Shown: one piece after another, positions 36,616 through 46,873 of the stretch
Numbering within the stretch: position 1 is the stretch's first letter
How the letters are laid out: each line of letters starts with the position of its first letter
From: Luteibacter mycovicinus
GTDB lineage: Bacteria > Pseudomonadota > Gammaproteobacteria > Xanthomonadales > Rhodanobacteraceae
Length of the DNA stretch: 64,000 bases
Direction of reading: 5' to 3'
Assembly: GCF_000745235.1 (NCBI RefSeq)
Contig: NZ_JQNL01000001.1
Coordinates: 1,240,001 to 1,304,000 of the forward strand
The notes under the pieces: model-generated
What the model saw: the letters and a program-made list of their open reading frames with translations, nothing else
Told to the model about the DNA's origin: nothing
The model's database searches: none
Translations under genes and position numbers: made by a program

Positions 36616-37380
36616 ATGCGTCGAACCTGTCTCACCCTCCTCGTCACGTTGCTGGCGGCCGCTTCCGCGCATGCGCAGGACGACGACGGCCCGACCTACG
36701 CCTTCGGCGCAGGCGTTCAGCGCATGCCCGCGTGGATGGGCTCAAAAGACCGACGCAACCAGCCGATTCCGTACATCGACATCGATTTGCCCGGCAAGGG
36801 CGAGCTTTCGACCGCCGATGGCCTGACCATCGATCTGCTGGCCGGCGAGCACTGGCATGGCGGGATCTACGGGAACTGGCTATGGGGACGTACGCATGAC
36901 GATCTCGGTCCGCTCGGCGGTAAGGTCGCCTCGCTCTCCCCGCGATTCCAGGGCGGCGGATACCTCGAATACGCGTTCGACAAACACTTCAGCGTCGGCG
37001 GGCATGTCGCGCACGACACCGATGGTGCCGGCGCTTATGTCGCGCTGTATGCCGACTACCAGCTACCGGATGTCTGGTACATCCAGCACTCGGTCGAACT
37101 GCAGGTCGAAGGCATGAACGGGCCGGCGATGCGACGATTCTTCGGTGTCACGCCCTCCGAAGCGGCCGGCATCGGCACGCGATCGTGGCGTCCCGGGGCC
37201 GGCGGGCAGTCGGCCAACCTGGAGTACGACGCCTTCATTCCTACGTCGAAACAGACGGGTTTCGCACTGGCGATATCGTATGGACGGCTATTTGGCGATG
37301 CGGCGGCGAGTCCGCTGGTGAAGTCGTACGGATCGCCTCGTCAGGTCACCGAAACACTGGCCTTCGTGTATCACTTCTGA
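36616..37380 (+). CDS. MipA/OmpV-family outer-membrane protein
   Basis: A 254-residue protein with signal peptide MRRTCLTLLVTLLAAASAHA and an amphipathic beta-barrel ending in LAFVYHF, with a terminal Phe as usual for outer-membrane barrels. FGAGVQRMPAWMGSKDRRNQ and PYIDIDLPGKGELST fit the MipA/OmpV family. Some members scaffold murein synthases (MipA) or bind adhesins; the role here is unknown. It stands alone, divergent from the HAD operon. Confidence 0.88.
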   Translation: MRRTCLTLLVTLLAAASAHAQDDDGPTYAFGAGVQRMPAWMGSKDRRNQPIPYIDIDLPGKGELSTADGLTIDLLAGEHWHGGIYGNWLWGRTHDDLGPLGGKVASLSPRFQGGGYLEYAFDKHFSVGGHVAHDTDGAGAYVALYADYQLPDVWYIQHSVELQVEGMNGPAMRRFFGVTPSEAAGIGTRSWRPGAGGQSANLEYDAFIPTSKQTGFALAISYGRLFGDAAASPLVKSYGSPRQVTETLAFVYHF

Positions 37381-37390
37381 GCCTTCAGGC

Positions 37391-38170
37391 TCATGCCGGA
37401 TCCGCGTTGAAATCTTCCCGCTCGATCTGTGTCGGGATGGCGAACAACACACCGAACATGACCAGGTGCGCGCCTGCGGACAGGAGTGCCGACCAGCCCG
37501 GTGCCAACGTCTCGTACGGCAGGATGTCGCCCACCAGCACATAGGCGAGATTCCAGCCCCAGTGCACGCCGACCGCGAGCCAGAGCGAGCCCGTGCGGGC
37601 CACGGCCATCGCATAGGCCAGACCGAAACAGATCAGACGCAGCCATTCGACCGGCCCCTGATCGAGTGTGTACAGGTGATTGAGCGTCTGCAGCAGCGTG
37701 GATGCAAGGACGAAAACCCACGGCGTCCACGCCATACGCAGCGCACGGAACAGAAACCCGCGGGTGAGGATGTCGCCAGCCAGCGCCGGCACGAACGTCG
37801 CCACGAGCGCCCAGGGAATCGATGACAGGAACGACACGGCGGCTACGGCAGGCGCCTGCGGCGCCCTGGCCGCATAGACGTTCAGCGCCATGCCGACACA
37901 GACAGCGAGGTACTTGGTGAGCAGCGCCAACGCCAGTCCACCGACCAGGAGCACCGGTGCGGTCCGGCGCCATTCCAGCGCATACGCGTCATATCCGCGG
38001 AACCCGAGCCAGCGGCCGAGCGGCCACGCCGCCAGCACCACGCCCACCGTGAAGGCGGCCTGGACCGGTAAGCTGCCGAGCAGGCGCGCGCCGATGCCTT
38101 CAGCGCCCTGGTACAGAACGAACAGGAGCGCGAACGCGATCGCGGCACGCCGACGTTCGTTGAGTGACAT
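37391..38170 (-). CDS. CPBP-like membrane protein with altered active-site motif
   Basis: A 259-residue polytopic protein of the CAAX-protease/CPBP family. It keeps the Arg and the hydrophobic frame (TRGFLFRALRM), the first His (TLNHLYT) and the VGVHWGWN motif. The Glu pair of EExxxR is replaced by Gly-Asp (AGDILTRGF). Loss of both glutamates would be expected to weaken or remove protease activity, so it may be a pseudo-protease, or the Asp may substitute. It is 10 bp from the convergent mipA gene. Confidence 0.8.
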   Translation of the reverse strand: MSLNERRRAAIAFALLFVLYQGAEGIGARLLGSLPVQAAFTVGVVLAAWPLGRWLGFRGYDAYALEWRRTAPVLLVGGLALALLTKYLAVCVGMALNVYAARAPQAPAVAAVSFLSSIPWALVATFVPALAGDILTRGFLFRALRMAWTPWVFVLASTLLQTLNHLYTLDQGPVEWLRLICFGLAYAMAVARTGSLWLAVGVHWGWNLAYVLVGDILPYETLAPGWSALLSAGAHLVMFGVLFAIPTQIEREDFNADPA

Positions 38171-38264
38171 GGACCCCCCGGATGATCGGTGACGCAGGGC
38201 GGAAGCTTAGGGCCGGAAAGCGTTGCACGCCATAGTCTTTTTGGTTTGCCCTTACGCGTCTCGC

Positions 38265-38579
38265 TCAGCGGTCGTCGCGAGTCCAGATGGCTTCGTCGGC
38301 TTCCGTGACCGGAAAGACGGTGACCGGCTCGTACGCCGGCGGGCAGGTCACCTCGCCGGTGCGCACGTCGAAACGGGCTCCATGGCGAATGCATTCGACC
38401 TCGAAGCCGATGACGGGGCCGCCGGCGAGCTCCCCGCCGTCGTGCGTACATACGTCCTCGATGGCATAGAGCTGGCCGTCGATGTTGTATACGGCAATGG
38501 CCGTATCGCCGTCCCAGACGACCTTGTGTTCACCCGGCAAAAGCTCGGAGCGGGAGCCGACGCGTACCCAGCCGTTCAT
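38265..38579 (-). CDS. Rieske-type [2Fe-2S] ferredoxin
   Basis: A 104-residue soluble Rieske protein. Cluster ligands are Cys44 and His46 (VCTHDGG) and Cys63 and His66 (ECIRHGARF), with normal spacing. The ending (ADEAIWTRDDR) and overall form match BphF/NirD-like ferredoxins that are often found beside SUF operons. It overlaps the upstream GNAT gene by 4 bp and so may be co-transcribed with the SUF genes. Confidence 0.93.
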   Translation of the reverse strand: MNGWVRVGSRSELLPGEHKVVWDGDTAIAVYNIDGQLYAIEDVCTHDGGELAGGPVIGFEVECIRHGARFDVRTGEVTCPPAYEPVTVFPVTEADEAIWTRDDR

Positions 38580-39106
38580 GCGCGAAGCTCCTTCACCAGG
38601 TATTCGAAACGGAGGTCGTCGCGCTGCGGGACGCCGAAGCGCTCGTCGCCATAGGGGAAGGGCCTGGTCTTGCCGGTACGCACGTAGCCACGTCGCTCGT
38701 ACCAGGCGATGAGCTCGGCACGGATGTCGATCACGGTCATTTCGATCCGCTCACTGGCCCATTCGTCGCGGGCGAAACGCTCGACTTCTTCGATGACCAG
38801 ACGGCCGATGCCGGTGCCCTGCGCCGGCGGGTGCACCGAGAACATGCCGAAATAGCAGACCGGGCCCTGGCGCTCGATGTAGCAGGAGGCAAGCACCTGC
38901 TCAGCGCGCTCGAACAGCACGAAGCGGCCGTTGGAACCGGTGAGCAGCGCCTCGATCTCGGTCACGTCCGTACGGCGGCCGTGAAGGAAATCGGCTTCGG
39001 TGGTCCACCCCGCGCGGCTGGCTTCGCCGCGATAGGCGGACTCGACGAGCGAGGCGATCAGGGCCGCGTCGGCGGGGGTGGCGGTGCGGAAGGTATGGGA
39101 GATCAT
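38576..39106 (-). CDS. GNAT-family N-acetyltransferase
   Basis: A 176-residue GCN5-related acetyltransferase. The acetyl-CoA site lies around VHPPAQGTGIGRLVIEEVER, and the C-terminal FPYGDERFGVPQ and YVRTGKTRPFPYG segments fit the family. The substrate is unknown. It lies 32 bp after sufS, beyond a REP palindrome, and overlaps the Rieske gene by 4 bp, so it may be a trailing member of the SUF transcript. Confidence 0.88.
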   Translation of the reverse strand: MISHTFRTATPADAALIASLVESAYRGEASRAGWTTEADFLHGRRTDVTEIEALLTGSNGRFVLFERAEQVLASCYIERQGPVCYFGMFSVHPPAQGTGIGRLVIEEVERFARDEWASERIEMTVIDIRAELIAWYERRGYVRTGKTRPFPYGDERFGVPQRDDLRFEYLVKELRA

Positions 39107-39119
39107 CGCGGGATTGTAA

Positions 39120-39142
39120 TCGCGCGCGGGGCGCGCTCCTAC
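39120..39142 (-). repeat. REP-like palindrome containing the sufS stop codon
   Basis: On the minus strand this reads GTAGGAGCGCGCCCC then GCGCGCGA, the same core as at 13596 and 61240. The TAG of sufS (39139-39141) is inside it. The hairpin may separate expression of sufS from the GNAT-Rieske pair. Confidence 0.7.
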
Positions 39143-40386
39143 ATCAGGAGCTTGCGGACCCTGGCGATCGCCTCGATAAACCCATCCACTTCCGCCTTCG
39201 TGTTGTAGAAGGCGAGCGACGCGCGCAACGTGGCCGGCACGCCGAAGAAGTGCATCAGCGGGTGAGCGCAGTGGTGACCTGAGCGCACGGCGACACCCTG
39301 CAGATCGAGCAACGTCGCCATGTCGTTGGCATGCGCCCCTTCGATCAGGAAGGAGATGACCGGCTCCTTTTCCTTCGCGTTGCCGAAGATCCGCACGCCT
39401 GGCACGGTTTCCAGTGCGTCGACGGCATAGGCCAGCAAGTCCTGCTCATAGGCCTTCAGACGGTCGAAGCCGATGTTTTCGATGTACTCGATAGCTGCCG
39501 TAACGCCCGCAAAACCCGCGATATTCGGCGTACCCGCTTCGAAGCGGTGCGGCGGATCGGCGAACACCGTGCCCTCGAAGCGCACCTCGCGGATCATCTC
39601 GCCACCGCCGAAGAACGGCGGCATCGCCATCAGGTGCTCGCGCTTCGCCCACAGCGCGCCGGTGCCGGTGGGCGCCAGCATCTTGTGGCCGGTAACCGCG
39701 TAGAAATCGCAGCCCAGCGCCTGCACGTCGATCGGGCGATGCGGTGCCGCCTGCGAGCCGTCGACCAGCAGCGGGATGCCGCGCTTACGACATTCACGGG
39801 CGATCTCGCGGATCGGGTTGACCGTGCCCAGCACGTTGGACACATGGGTAACGCAGGCCAGCTTAACCTCGGGGGTGAGCAGGTCGAAAAACTTCTCGAG
39901 GATGAGCTCCCCGCTGGCATCGATCGGCGCGGCCTTCACCGTCGCCCCGGTGCGCTCGGCGACCAGCTGCCACGGCACGATGTTGGCGTGATGCTCCATC
40001 ACCGTGGTGACGATGGCGTCTCCCGGCTTCATGCGCGGCATGGCGTAGCTGTACGCCACCAGGTTGATCGCCTGCGTGGTGCCCGAGGTCAGGATGACTT
40101 CGTCGCGCGACGGCGCGTTGATGAAACGTGCGAGTGCGTCGCGTGCCGCCTCGTAAGACGCCGTGGCTTCCTCGCCCAGCGCGTGCACGGAGCGCGACAC
40201 ATTGGCGTTGTGCTCGCGGTAGTGACGATCGACCGCCTCGATCACCGACAACGGCTTCTGCCCGGTGTTGGCGTTGTCGAAATAGATCAGCGGCTTGCCG
40301 TGGACGGTGCGCGACAGCAGCGGGAAGTCGGCGCGGATGCGCTCGACGTCGAGCGGCAGAATGGCTGACTCGGGCTTGGCGTTCAT
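39139..40386 (-). CDS. sufS: Cysteine desulfurase SufS
   Basis: PLP enzyme that takes sulfur from cysteine for Fe-S cluster assembly, 415 residues. The PLP lysine is in VTGHKMLAPTG and the active Cys373 in RSGHHCAHP, in the type II (SufS) context rather than IscS. It is the last of the SUF genes proper, 18 bp after sufD. No SufE or SufU partner is encoded in the window. The stop codon is supplied by a REP palindrome. Confidence 0.95.
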   Translation of the reverse strand: MNAKPESAILPLDVERIRADFPLLSRTVHGKPLIYFDNANTGQKPLSVIEAVDRHYREHNANVSRSVHALGEEATASYEAARDALARFINAPSRDEVILTSGTTQAINLVAYSYAMPRMKPGDAIVTTVMEHHANIVPWQLVAERTGATVKAAPIDASGELILEKFFDLLTPEVKLACVTHVSNVLGTVNPIREIARECRKRGIPLLVDGSQAAPHRPIDVQALGCDFYAVTGHKMLAPTGTGALWAKREHLMAMPPFFGGGEMIREVRFEGTVFADPPHRFEAGTPNIAGFAGVTAAIEYIENIGFDRLKAYEQDLLAYAVDALETVPGVRIFGNAKEKEPVISFLIEGAHANDMATLLDLQGVAVRSGHHCAHPLMHFFGVPATLRASLAFYNTKAEVDGFIEAIARVRKLLM

Positions 40387-40404
40387 GGCTGGCTCCGTAC
40401 TTCG

Positions 40405-41726
40405 TTAGCCGGCGGACGGACCGGTCGGCAGATGCGCCACCAGCAGGTCGCCGAGGTGTTCGCGCAGGGCCTCGTTCGGCAGCGATTCCAGTGCCGCGCG
40501 GCAGAAAGCCAGCGTCAGCAGGCTGCGCGCCTGGGCGAGCGGGATACCGCGCGAACGGAGATAGAAAAGCGAGCGCTCGTCGAGCTGGCCGATGGTCGCC
40601 CCATGCGCGGCCTTGACCTCGTCGGCGTAGATCTCGAGCTCCGGCTTGGTGTCGATCTCGGCCGAGCCAGAGAGCAGAAGGTTCTTGTTGCTGAGCGAGG
40701 CATCGCTCCCATCGGCGCCTTCAGCGACCACGATGGCGCCGCGGAATACGCCGCGCGAGCGACCGTTGGCGATACCGCGCCACAGGGCGTCCGACGCCGT
40801 ATCGCGTGCGTTATGACGGACTTCCAGCTGAGTATCGATATGCTGGCGACCGTCGAGTGCGAACACACCGCGCGAATCGAAGCGTGCGTGGTCGCCCGCC
40901 AGTTCGGCCGTGAGTTCATGACGCACCAGAGCACCACCCACTTCCAGCGCATGGACGGTTGCGCTCGCGTTCGCGTCAAGACGGACGTGACCGCGACGTA
41001 CGAGCGTGGTCGCCGTCGACGCCGCCTGCAGCAGCACCACGCCGAGCCGGGCACTCTCACGAACGACGTAGTCGGCGACGACGGTGCCCAGCTGATTCGC
41101 TTCACCCATCGAGACGAACTGCTCGACGATGTCGGCCCGGGAACCCTGCCCTGCCTCCACCAGCACGCGAACGTGCCAGGCCGTGTCGGGCTGAACGCCA
41201 CTGAAGACATGGACGATGTGCAGCGGTTTCGCCACGTCGATGCCGTCGGCGATCCGCAGCACCACGCCATCGGTGGCGAATGCGGCATTCAGATGCGCGA
41301 ATGCGTCGGCCGCACCACGGCGGTAACGACTGGCCAGCGCGAAGCGCAACGGTTCCGGCTGCTCCGTCAGGGCGGCCGCCAGCGGCGCAAGCGATACACC
41401 GTCAACGCGGTTCAGAGCGGACAGGTCGGCACGGAAGACGCCGTCGACGAAGACGATGCGCGCACTGTCGACACCCGGCAGCGCGAACGACGCCGCATCG
41501 ATGGCTACGTCGCGCGCCACCGCCGCGTCGGCGACGGCGAACGCACGCTGCGAAAGCGCACGCAGCGGAGTGTACTTCCAGGCCTCGTTGCGCCCTTCCG
41601 GCAGACCGGCTTCGGCGAATGCCTGCAGGTTGTCGCGGCGCGCGGCGTCGAGCCACGCGATGCCGCTCTCAGGCAGCGCGCTGGCGGCATCCAGCGCCGC
41701 CCGCACGAACGGGGACGGCGCCTGGG

Positions 41727-41730
<4 letters not shown>
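40405..41730 (-). CDS. sufD: Fe-S cluster scaffold subunit SufD
   Basis: Component of the SufBC2D scaffold, 441 residues. The C-terminal beta-helix part shows the typical ELEIYADEVKAAHGATIGQL and RSLFYLRSRGIPLAQAR segments, including the conserved HG of KAAHGA. The N-terminal part (PEGRNEAWKYTPLRAL) is also family-typical. It overlaps sufC by 4 bp. Confidence 0.96.
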
Positions 41731-42532
<802 letters not shown>

Positions 42533-42533
<1 letters not shown>

Positions 42534-42940
42534 CAGGGCGTGAGGTGCGAGAGCGCATCGAGCGCATCGTCGCGGCGTTCCCAGGGCACGAAGATATGAT
42601 CGTGCAGGAACGCGGAAACCGGGTTGCAGGGAATGCCGCGCTTTGCCAGCGCGGCGGATACGGCGGCCATCATGCCGACCGCGGTGAGGCTGGACTGCAC
42701 GCGCAGCGTGATCCGGGCCCAGAGCATGCGTTCGTTGCCCGCGCTGTCCTCGTCGACATCGACGATCAGCGTGGTTCCTTCGGCTTCGCGGAACATCATC
42801 AGGGCGTCGGCCATGCGCTCGCGCGCCTTCTCGTGCGAGACGTGAAGGAAGCGCTTGGGAATCGGGTCGATATCCGGATCCAGCGCGGCGAGCAGCGCGC
42901 GCAGATCGGTCAGGCCCGGAGCGGAACCGGCGATGCCCAT
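42533..42940 (-). CDS. ACT-domain protein (COG3602-like) inside the SUF operon
   Basis: A 135-residue protein starting at ATG 42940 (MGIAGSAPGLTDLRALL), two bases after the sufB stop; a TTG at 42946 is a weaker option. The C-terminal half WARITLRVQSSLTAVGMMAA and AKRGIPCNPVSAFLHDHIFV matches small double-ACT proteins of COG3602. These probably bind amino acids, but no function is established. Its place between sufB and sufC with coupled overlaps suggests a role near Fe-S assembly (inference). Confidence 0.82.
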
Positions 42941-42942
42941 CG

Positions 42943-44421
42943 TCAACCCACCGCGCCTTCGAGAGAAACCTCGAGCAGCTTCTTGGCTTCCACGGCGAAT
43001 TCCATCGGCAGTTCGCGGAAGACCTGCTTGCAGAAGCCGTCGACGATCATCGACACGGCATCTTCTTCACCGATGCCGCGCGACAGGCAGTAGAACAGCT
43101 GGTCGTCCGAAATCTTCGAGGTGGTGGCCTCGTGCTCGACGATGGCCGAGGGATTCTTCACTTCCATGTACGGAAAAGTGTGCGCGCCGCACTGCTTGCC
43201 GATCAGCAGGGAATCGCACTGCGTGTAATTGCGCGCGCCGTCGGCGCCTTTCTCGATCTTTACGAGGCCGCGGTAGCTGTTGGAACTGCGGCCCGCACTG
43301 ATGCCCTTGGCGACGATCTTCGACTTGGTACCTTTGCCGATGTGAATCATCTTGGTACCTGTATCGGCCTGCTGGCGATGGTGCGTCAGCGCCACCGAGT
43401 AGAACTCGCCCACCGAACGGTCGCCGCGCAGCACGCAGCTCGGGTACTTCCAGGTGATCGCCGAGCCGGTTTCCACCTGGGTCCAGGAGATCTTGGAATC
43501 CGCGCCGCGGCAGTCGCCGCGCTTGGTCACGAAGTTGTAGATACCGCCCACGCCGTTCTCGTCGCCGGGATACCAGTTCTGCACGGTGGAGTACTTGATC
43601 TGTGCGCGCTCGAGCGCGACCAGTTCGACCACCGCCGCGTGCAGCTGGTTCTCGTCGCGCATGGGCGCGGTACAGCCTTCGAGGTACGAGACATAGGCGT
43701 CGTCCTCGACCACGATCAGCGTGCGCTCGAACTGCCCGGTGTTGATCGCGTTGATGCGGAAGTACGTCGACAGTTCCATGGGGCAACGCACACCCCTGGG
43801 GATGAAGACGAAGCTGCCGTCGGAGAACACGGCGGAATTGAGCGCCGCGAAATAGTTGTCGGCCGTCGGCACCACGCTGCCCAGGTACTGGCGCACCAGG
43901 TCGCCGTGTTCGCGGATGGCTTCGGACATCGAGCAGAAGATCACGCCGGCTTCGGCCAGTTCCTTGCGGAAGGTGGTGCCGACCGATACGGAATCGAAGA
44001 CCGCATCCACGGCCACGCCGGCGAGCTTTGCCCGCTCATGCAACGGGACGCCGAGCTTCTCGTAGGTCTCGAGCAACTTCGGATCCACTTCGTCGAGCGA
44101 CCTGGGGCCCGCCTTGGGCGCCGAGTAGTAGCTGACCGACTGATAGTCGATCGGCGCGATGTCGAGCTTGGCCCATTCCGGCTCGGGCATGGTCAGCCAG
44201 TGCCGGTAAGCGGACAGCCGCCACTCGGTCATCCACTCCGGTTCGCCCTTGATCGCGGAGAGCTGACGGACGATGTCCTCGCTCAGGCCCGGCGGGAGGC
44301 GGTCGGATTCGATATCGGTGACGAAACCGGCTTCGTAGCGGCGGTTGAGCGCCTCCACGACTTCGGCGTTGTCGCGCACGGGGTCTGCCACGTCGCGTGT
44401 CATGTTCTCACTCTCGTTCAT
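42943..44421 (-). CDS. sufB: Fe-S cluster scaffold subunit SufB
   Basis: Main scaffold subunit of the SufBCD complex, 492 residues from ATG 44421, which overlaps the sufR stop by 4 bp (ATGA); an internal Met at 44403 is a possible alternative. Family segments include [20 protein letters not shown] in slightly altered form, [10 protein letters not shown], the [21 protein letters not shown] region and [19 protein letters not shown] text near the end ([12 protein letters not shown]). First structural gene of the operon. Confidence 0.96.
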   Translation of the reverse strand: MNESENMTRDVADPVRDNAEVVEALNRRYEAGFVTDIESDRLPPGLSEDIVRQLSAIKGEPEWMTEWRLSAYRHWLTMPEPEWAKLDIAPIDYQSVSYYSAPKAGPRSLDEVDPKLLETYEKLGVPLHERAKLAGVAVDAVFDSVSVGTTFRKELAEAGVIFCSMSEAIREHGDLVRQYLGSVVPTADNYFAALNSAVFSDGSFVFIPRGVRCPMELSTYFRINAINTGQFERTLIVVEDDAYVSYLEGCTAPMRDENQLHAAVVELVALERAQIKYSTVQNWYPGDENGVGGIYNFVTKRGDCRGADSKISWTQVETGSAITWKYPSCVLRGDRSVGEFYSVALTHHRQQADTGTKMIHIGKGTKSKIVAKGISAGRSSNSYRGLVKIEKGADGARNYTQCDSLLIGKQCGAHTFPYMEVKNPSAIVEHEATTSKISDDQLFYCLSRGIGEEDAVSMIVDGFCKQVFRELPMEFAVEAKKLLEVSLEGAVG

Positions 44422-44870
44422 GCGTTCGCCTGCGCGACGGTGGTCGCGTTCTTCGCCGACGCCATGGAGCGGTCGGCCAGCATCTGGGCCAGGGTCAGGG
44501 CGCGCAGCACGCCACCGATCGCCCCGGAAACGGAGCGCCAGCTGTCGCTGACGCCGCACTGGGACTGACGTTCGCACTGGCCCTGGGCCACGCTGCACTC
44601 CGTCATCCCGATCGGCCCTTCCATCGCTTCGACGATGTCGGCCAGGCTGATCACCTCGGCCGGCCGCGCCAGACGGTAGCCGCCGTTGACGCCGCGAAAC
44701 GATTCCACCAGCCCGGCGTGTCCCAGCAGCTTGAGCAGCTTGGACACCGTGGGCAACTCCAGGCGCGCCTCCTCCGCGATCTGAGCGGTGCTCAGAACGT
44801 CGGCAGGATGGGCGGCGATGCAAGTCATCACCACCGTCGCGTAGTCGGTCAATCGGCTGACACGGAGCAT
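44418..44870 (-). CDS. sufR: Rrf2-family SUF regulator (SufR/IscR-like)
   Basis: Fe-S-sensing repressor of 150 residues. It has an Rrf2 winged helix ([38 protein letters not shown]) and three cysteines at 92, 99 and 105 ([15 protein letters not shown]), the spacing seen in SUF-operon Rrf2 proteins rather than IscR itself. It is the first gene of the operon and overlaps sufB by 4 bp. A type-1-like Rrf2 site lies just upstream, implying autoregulation by cluster demand. Confidence 0.93.
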   Translation of the reverse strand: MLRVSRLTDYATVVMTCIAAHPADVLSTAQIAEEARLELPTVSKLLKLLGHAGLVESFRGVNGGYRLARPAEVISLADIVEAMEGPIGMTECSVAQGQCERQSQCGVSDSWRSVSGAIGGVLRALTLAQMLADRSMASAKNATTVAQANA

Positions 44871-44889
44871 GGGGGAAGGGGCACAGTCA

Positions 44890-44914
44890 ATACCGGACCA
44901 AAATGGTACTGTTT
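44890..44914 (-). promoter_or_regulatory. IscR type-1-like operator upstream of sufR
   Basis: On the minus strand the stretch ACCATTTTGGTCCGGTAT differs by one base from the right part of the general type-1 IscR site (from memory of the motif), and the arms ACCATTTTGGT are themselves palindromic. It lies about 20-45 bases before the sufR start, where the promoter must be. Confidence 0.65.
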
Positions 44915-44942
44915 TCCGGCCTTCGATGCAACGAGGCGTGGC

Positions 44943-45152
44943 TTAAAAGCCCCTCTCATGCGCCCGGATCGCCCGGATCATGGCAATCAGCCTCGACGTC
45001 TCCCCCGCCTCCACCACATCCTCCGCGGTCCGATAGCCGAGTTCGGCGATCGGATCCTCCACGAACCAGGCCCGCCGCCGGGCCCGGTCGGGCTCGACGT
45101 GACGGGCCTCAGCGAGCACCCTGGCCGTATCGCTAAGCAGTCGGACGGACAT
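44943..45152 (-). CDS. Small MbcA/ParS/Xre antitoxin-like protein (DUF2384-like), solitary
   Basis: A 69-residue protein from ATG 45152 (MSVRLLSDTARVLAE). The C-terminal part AWFVEDPIAELGYRTAEDVV followed by EAGETSRLIAMIRAI resembles the toxin-binding domain of MbcA/ParS/Xre antitoxins. It has no helix-turn-helix, and no RES-type toxin is adjacent: neighbours are mlaA and sufR. It may be an orphan or a domain with another role. The gene starts 10 bp after mlaA ends and could be co-transcribed with it. Confidence 0.62.
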   Translation of the reverse strand: MSVRLLSDTARVLAEARHVEPDRARRRAWFVEDPIAELGYRTAEDVVEAGETSRLIAMIRAIRAHERGF

Positions 45153-45162
45153 CGTCAGGCCC

Positions 45163-45996
45163 TCAGGGGTTGACCGGCAATCCCGTGGCGGCTCGCCCCT
45201 CGGCTGGCGAGACAGCCTCGCGCACCGCCCCTTCACGCCCATCGGCGACCAGGGCCACGCGGCGTGCGGCCGCACTGTCCCGTAACGCCGCGTAGTAGTC
45301 CGGCGACTGCTCCAGCCGGTCGGTCAGTGGCAGCGCACGAGCCCGTCCATCCACGATGCCGCCCACTGTCCTGATCGTATCCAGCGTCTGGACGGTGTCC
45401 GAGTTGTCGCCCAGGCGGTCGAACGACATCGTCAGGATGCGACCGACCGAATCGCGGACGTTGGAGGAACCGAAGATCGGCAGCTCCACGGTGTGTCCCG
45501 GACCCATGCCCCATACCCCGAAGGTCTGGCCCAGATCCGCGTCATGGTGCGGCATGCCCCAATGGTTGGCCACGTCGAAAAGACCGACCACGCCCACCGT
45601 GCTGTTCACGACGAAGCGTCCCGCCGTATTCAGCGAACGAAGCAGGTTGGCCTGAAGCAGGTCGTTGGCGAAAACCAGCGGCTCGCGCATGTTCTGGGCG
45701 AAGTTGCGCACGCCGTTGCGAACCGGGCGCGGCAGGTGCGAGTAGCCGCGAGCCACGGGGCGGATCACCGCATGGTCGACCACCTTGTTGAAGGCGAAAA
45801 CCTTGCGGTTGATCGGCTCATCGTGGCCAGGCTGCGCCGTGGCGTCCGCGCCGGCCTTCTTCACACCGTGCGAGCAGGCCGAGAGGGCAAGTGCCGCGGT
45901 TACGGCCATACCCGCCTTCCAGTGCGTCGAACGGCGGTCTCCGTGACGCCTTGCGGCAGGTGAAGCGGACAGGTTGGGACGACGAATAGCGGTCAT
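45163..45996 (-). CDS. mlaA: MlaA (VacJ) outer-membrane lipoprotein
   Basis: Removes phospholipids from the outer leaflet of the outer membrane and passes them to MlaC. It has 277 residues from ATG 45996. An unusually long basic N-region (about 30 residues) precedes the lipobox LSAC, with the lipidated Cys followed by SHG. Family core: DEPINRKVFAFNKVVDHAVI, NFAQNMREPLVFANDLLQ, DLGQTFGVWGMGPGHTVELP. Other mla genes are not in the window, which is usual because mlaA is often separate. Confidence 0.95.
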   Translation of the reverse strand: MTAIRRPNLSASPAARRHGDRRSTHWKAGMAVTAALALSACSHGVKKAGADATAQPGHDEPINRKVFAFNKVVDHAVIRPVARGYSHLPRPVRNGVRNFAQNMREPLVFANDLLQANLLRSLNTAGRFVVNSTVGVVGLFDVANHWGMPHHDADLGQTFGVWGMGPGHTVELPIFGSSNVRDSVGRILTMSFDRLGDNSDTVQTLDTIRTVGGIVDGRARALPLTDRLEQSPDYYAALRDSAAARRVALVADGREGAVREAVSPAEGRAATGLPVNP

Positions 45997-46162
45997 GAGG
46001 CTCTCTCGGCGGGGGACTGACGCCGAGAGTGCGGCGCGTTTACGTATACCGTTTTTCCACTTCGCTTCCGGCGGGAAACAATGTTTCGGGCTGGAAACAT
46101 ATGACACGGCCGGGGACCGAACCGCTATAAATAGCGCCACGCAGTACGGATGCCGGCCTCAC

Positions 46163-46873
46163 ATGCAACACCTTCTCATCGTGGATGACGACGAAGAGAT
46201 CCGCGCGCTTCTGCAGCGGTTCTTCCAGCGTCACGGCTTCGAGACCGACACGGCCGCCTCGGGTGCGGAGATGGACGCGCGTCTCGCAAAAGCGTCGTAC
46301 GACATGGTCATCCTCGACGTCATGCTCCCCGACGAGGACGGGTTCAGCCTCTGCAAGCGACTGCGGGCCACCGGCCGCACGGCCATCATCATGGTCACAG
46401 GCGTCGTCGAGCCGACCGACCGCATTGTCGGCCTCGAACTGGGTGCGGACGATTACGTCACCAAACCGTTCGACGCGCGCGAACTGCTGGCACGCGTCCG
46501 CGCCGTCCTCCGCCGCAGCGACGCGCAAGCGGCTGTGCCGCCCACCAGCCACTCACCCATGCTCAGCTTCGCGGGCTGGCGTCTCGACATCGTGCGGCGT
46601 GAACTTCGCTCGTCGGATTTCACACTCACACCGCTGTCCGGTGGCGAGTTCGAATTGCTCGTCGTCTTCGCCCAGCACCCGCAACGCATCCTCACCCGCG
46701 AGCAGCTGATCGACATGTCGCGCGGGCCGACACACGAGGCCTTCGACCGCAGCATCGACGTGCAGGTCAGTCGTCTTCGCCGCAAGATCGAGGAAGATCC
46801 CGGCGATCCGGAAATCATCCGCACCGTGCGCAACGTCGGCTACATGTTCAACGCGCGCGTGGAGCGACTGTGA
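46163..46873 (+). CDS. OmpR-family response regulator
   Basis: A 236-residue two-component regulator from ATG 46163 (MQHLLIVDDDEEIR). The receiver has Asp52 in VILDVMLPDEDG and the Lys of DDYVTKPFD. The C-terminal winged helix shows FELLVVFAQHPQRILTREQL and SIDVQVSRLRRKIEEDP. It overlaps the sensor kinase by one base (TGATG). Its long divergent leader with mlaA (166 bp) shows no clear site. The stimulus is unknown. Confidence 0.94.
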   Translation: MQHLLIVDDDEEIRALLQRFFQRHGFETDTAASGAEMDARLAKASYDMVILDVMLPDEDGFSLCKRLRATGRTAIIMVTGVVEPTDRIVGLELGADDYVTKPFDARELLARVRAVLRRSDAQAAVPPTSHSPMLSFAGWRLDIVRRELRSSDFTLTPLSGGEFELLVVFAQHPQRILTREQLIDMSRGPTHEAFDRSIDVQVSRLRRKIEEDPGDPEIIRTVRNVGYMFNARVERL

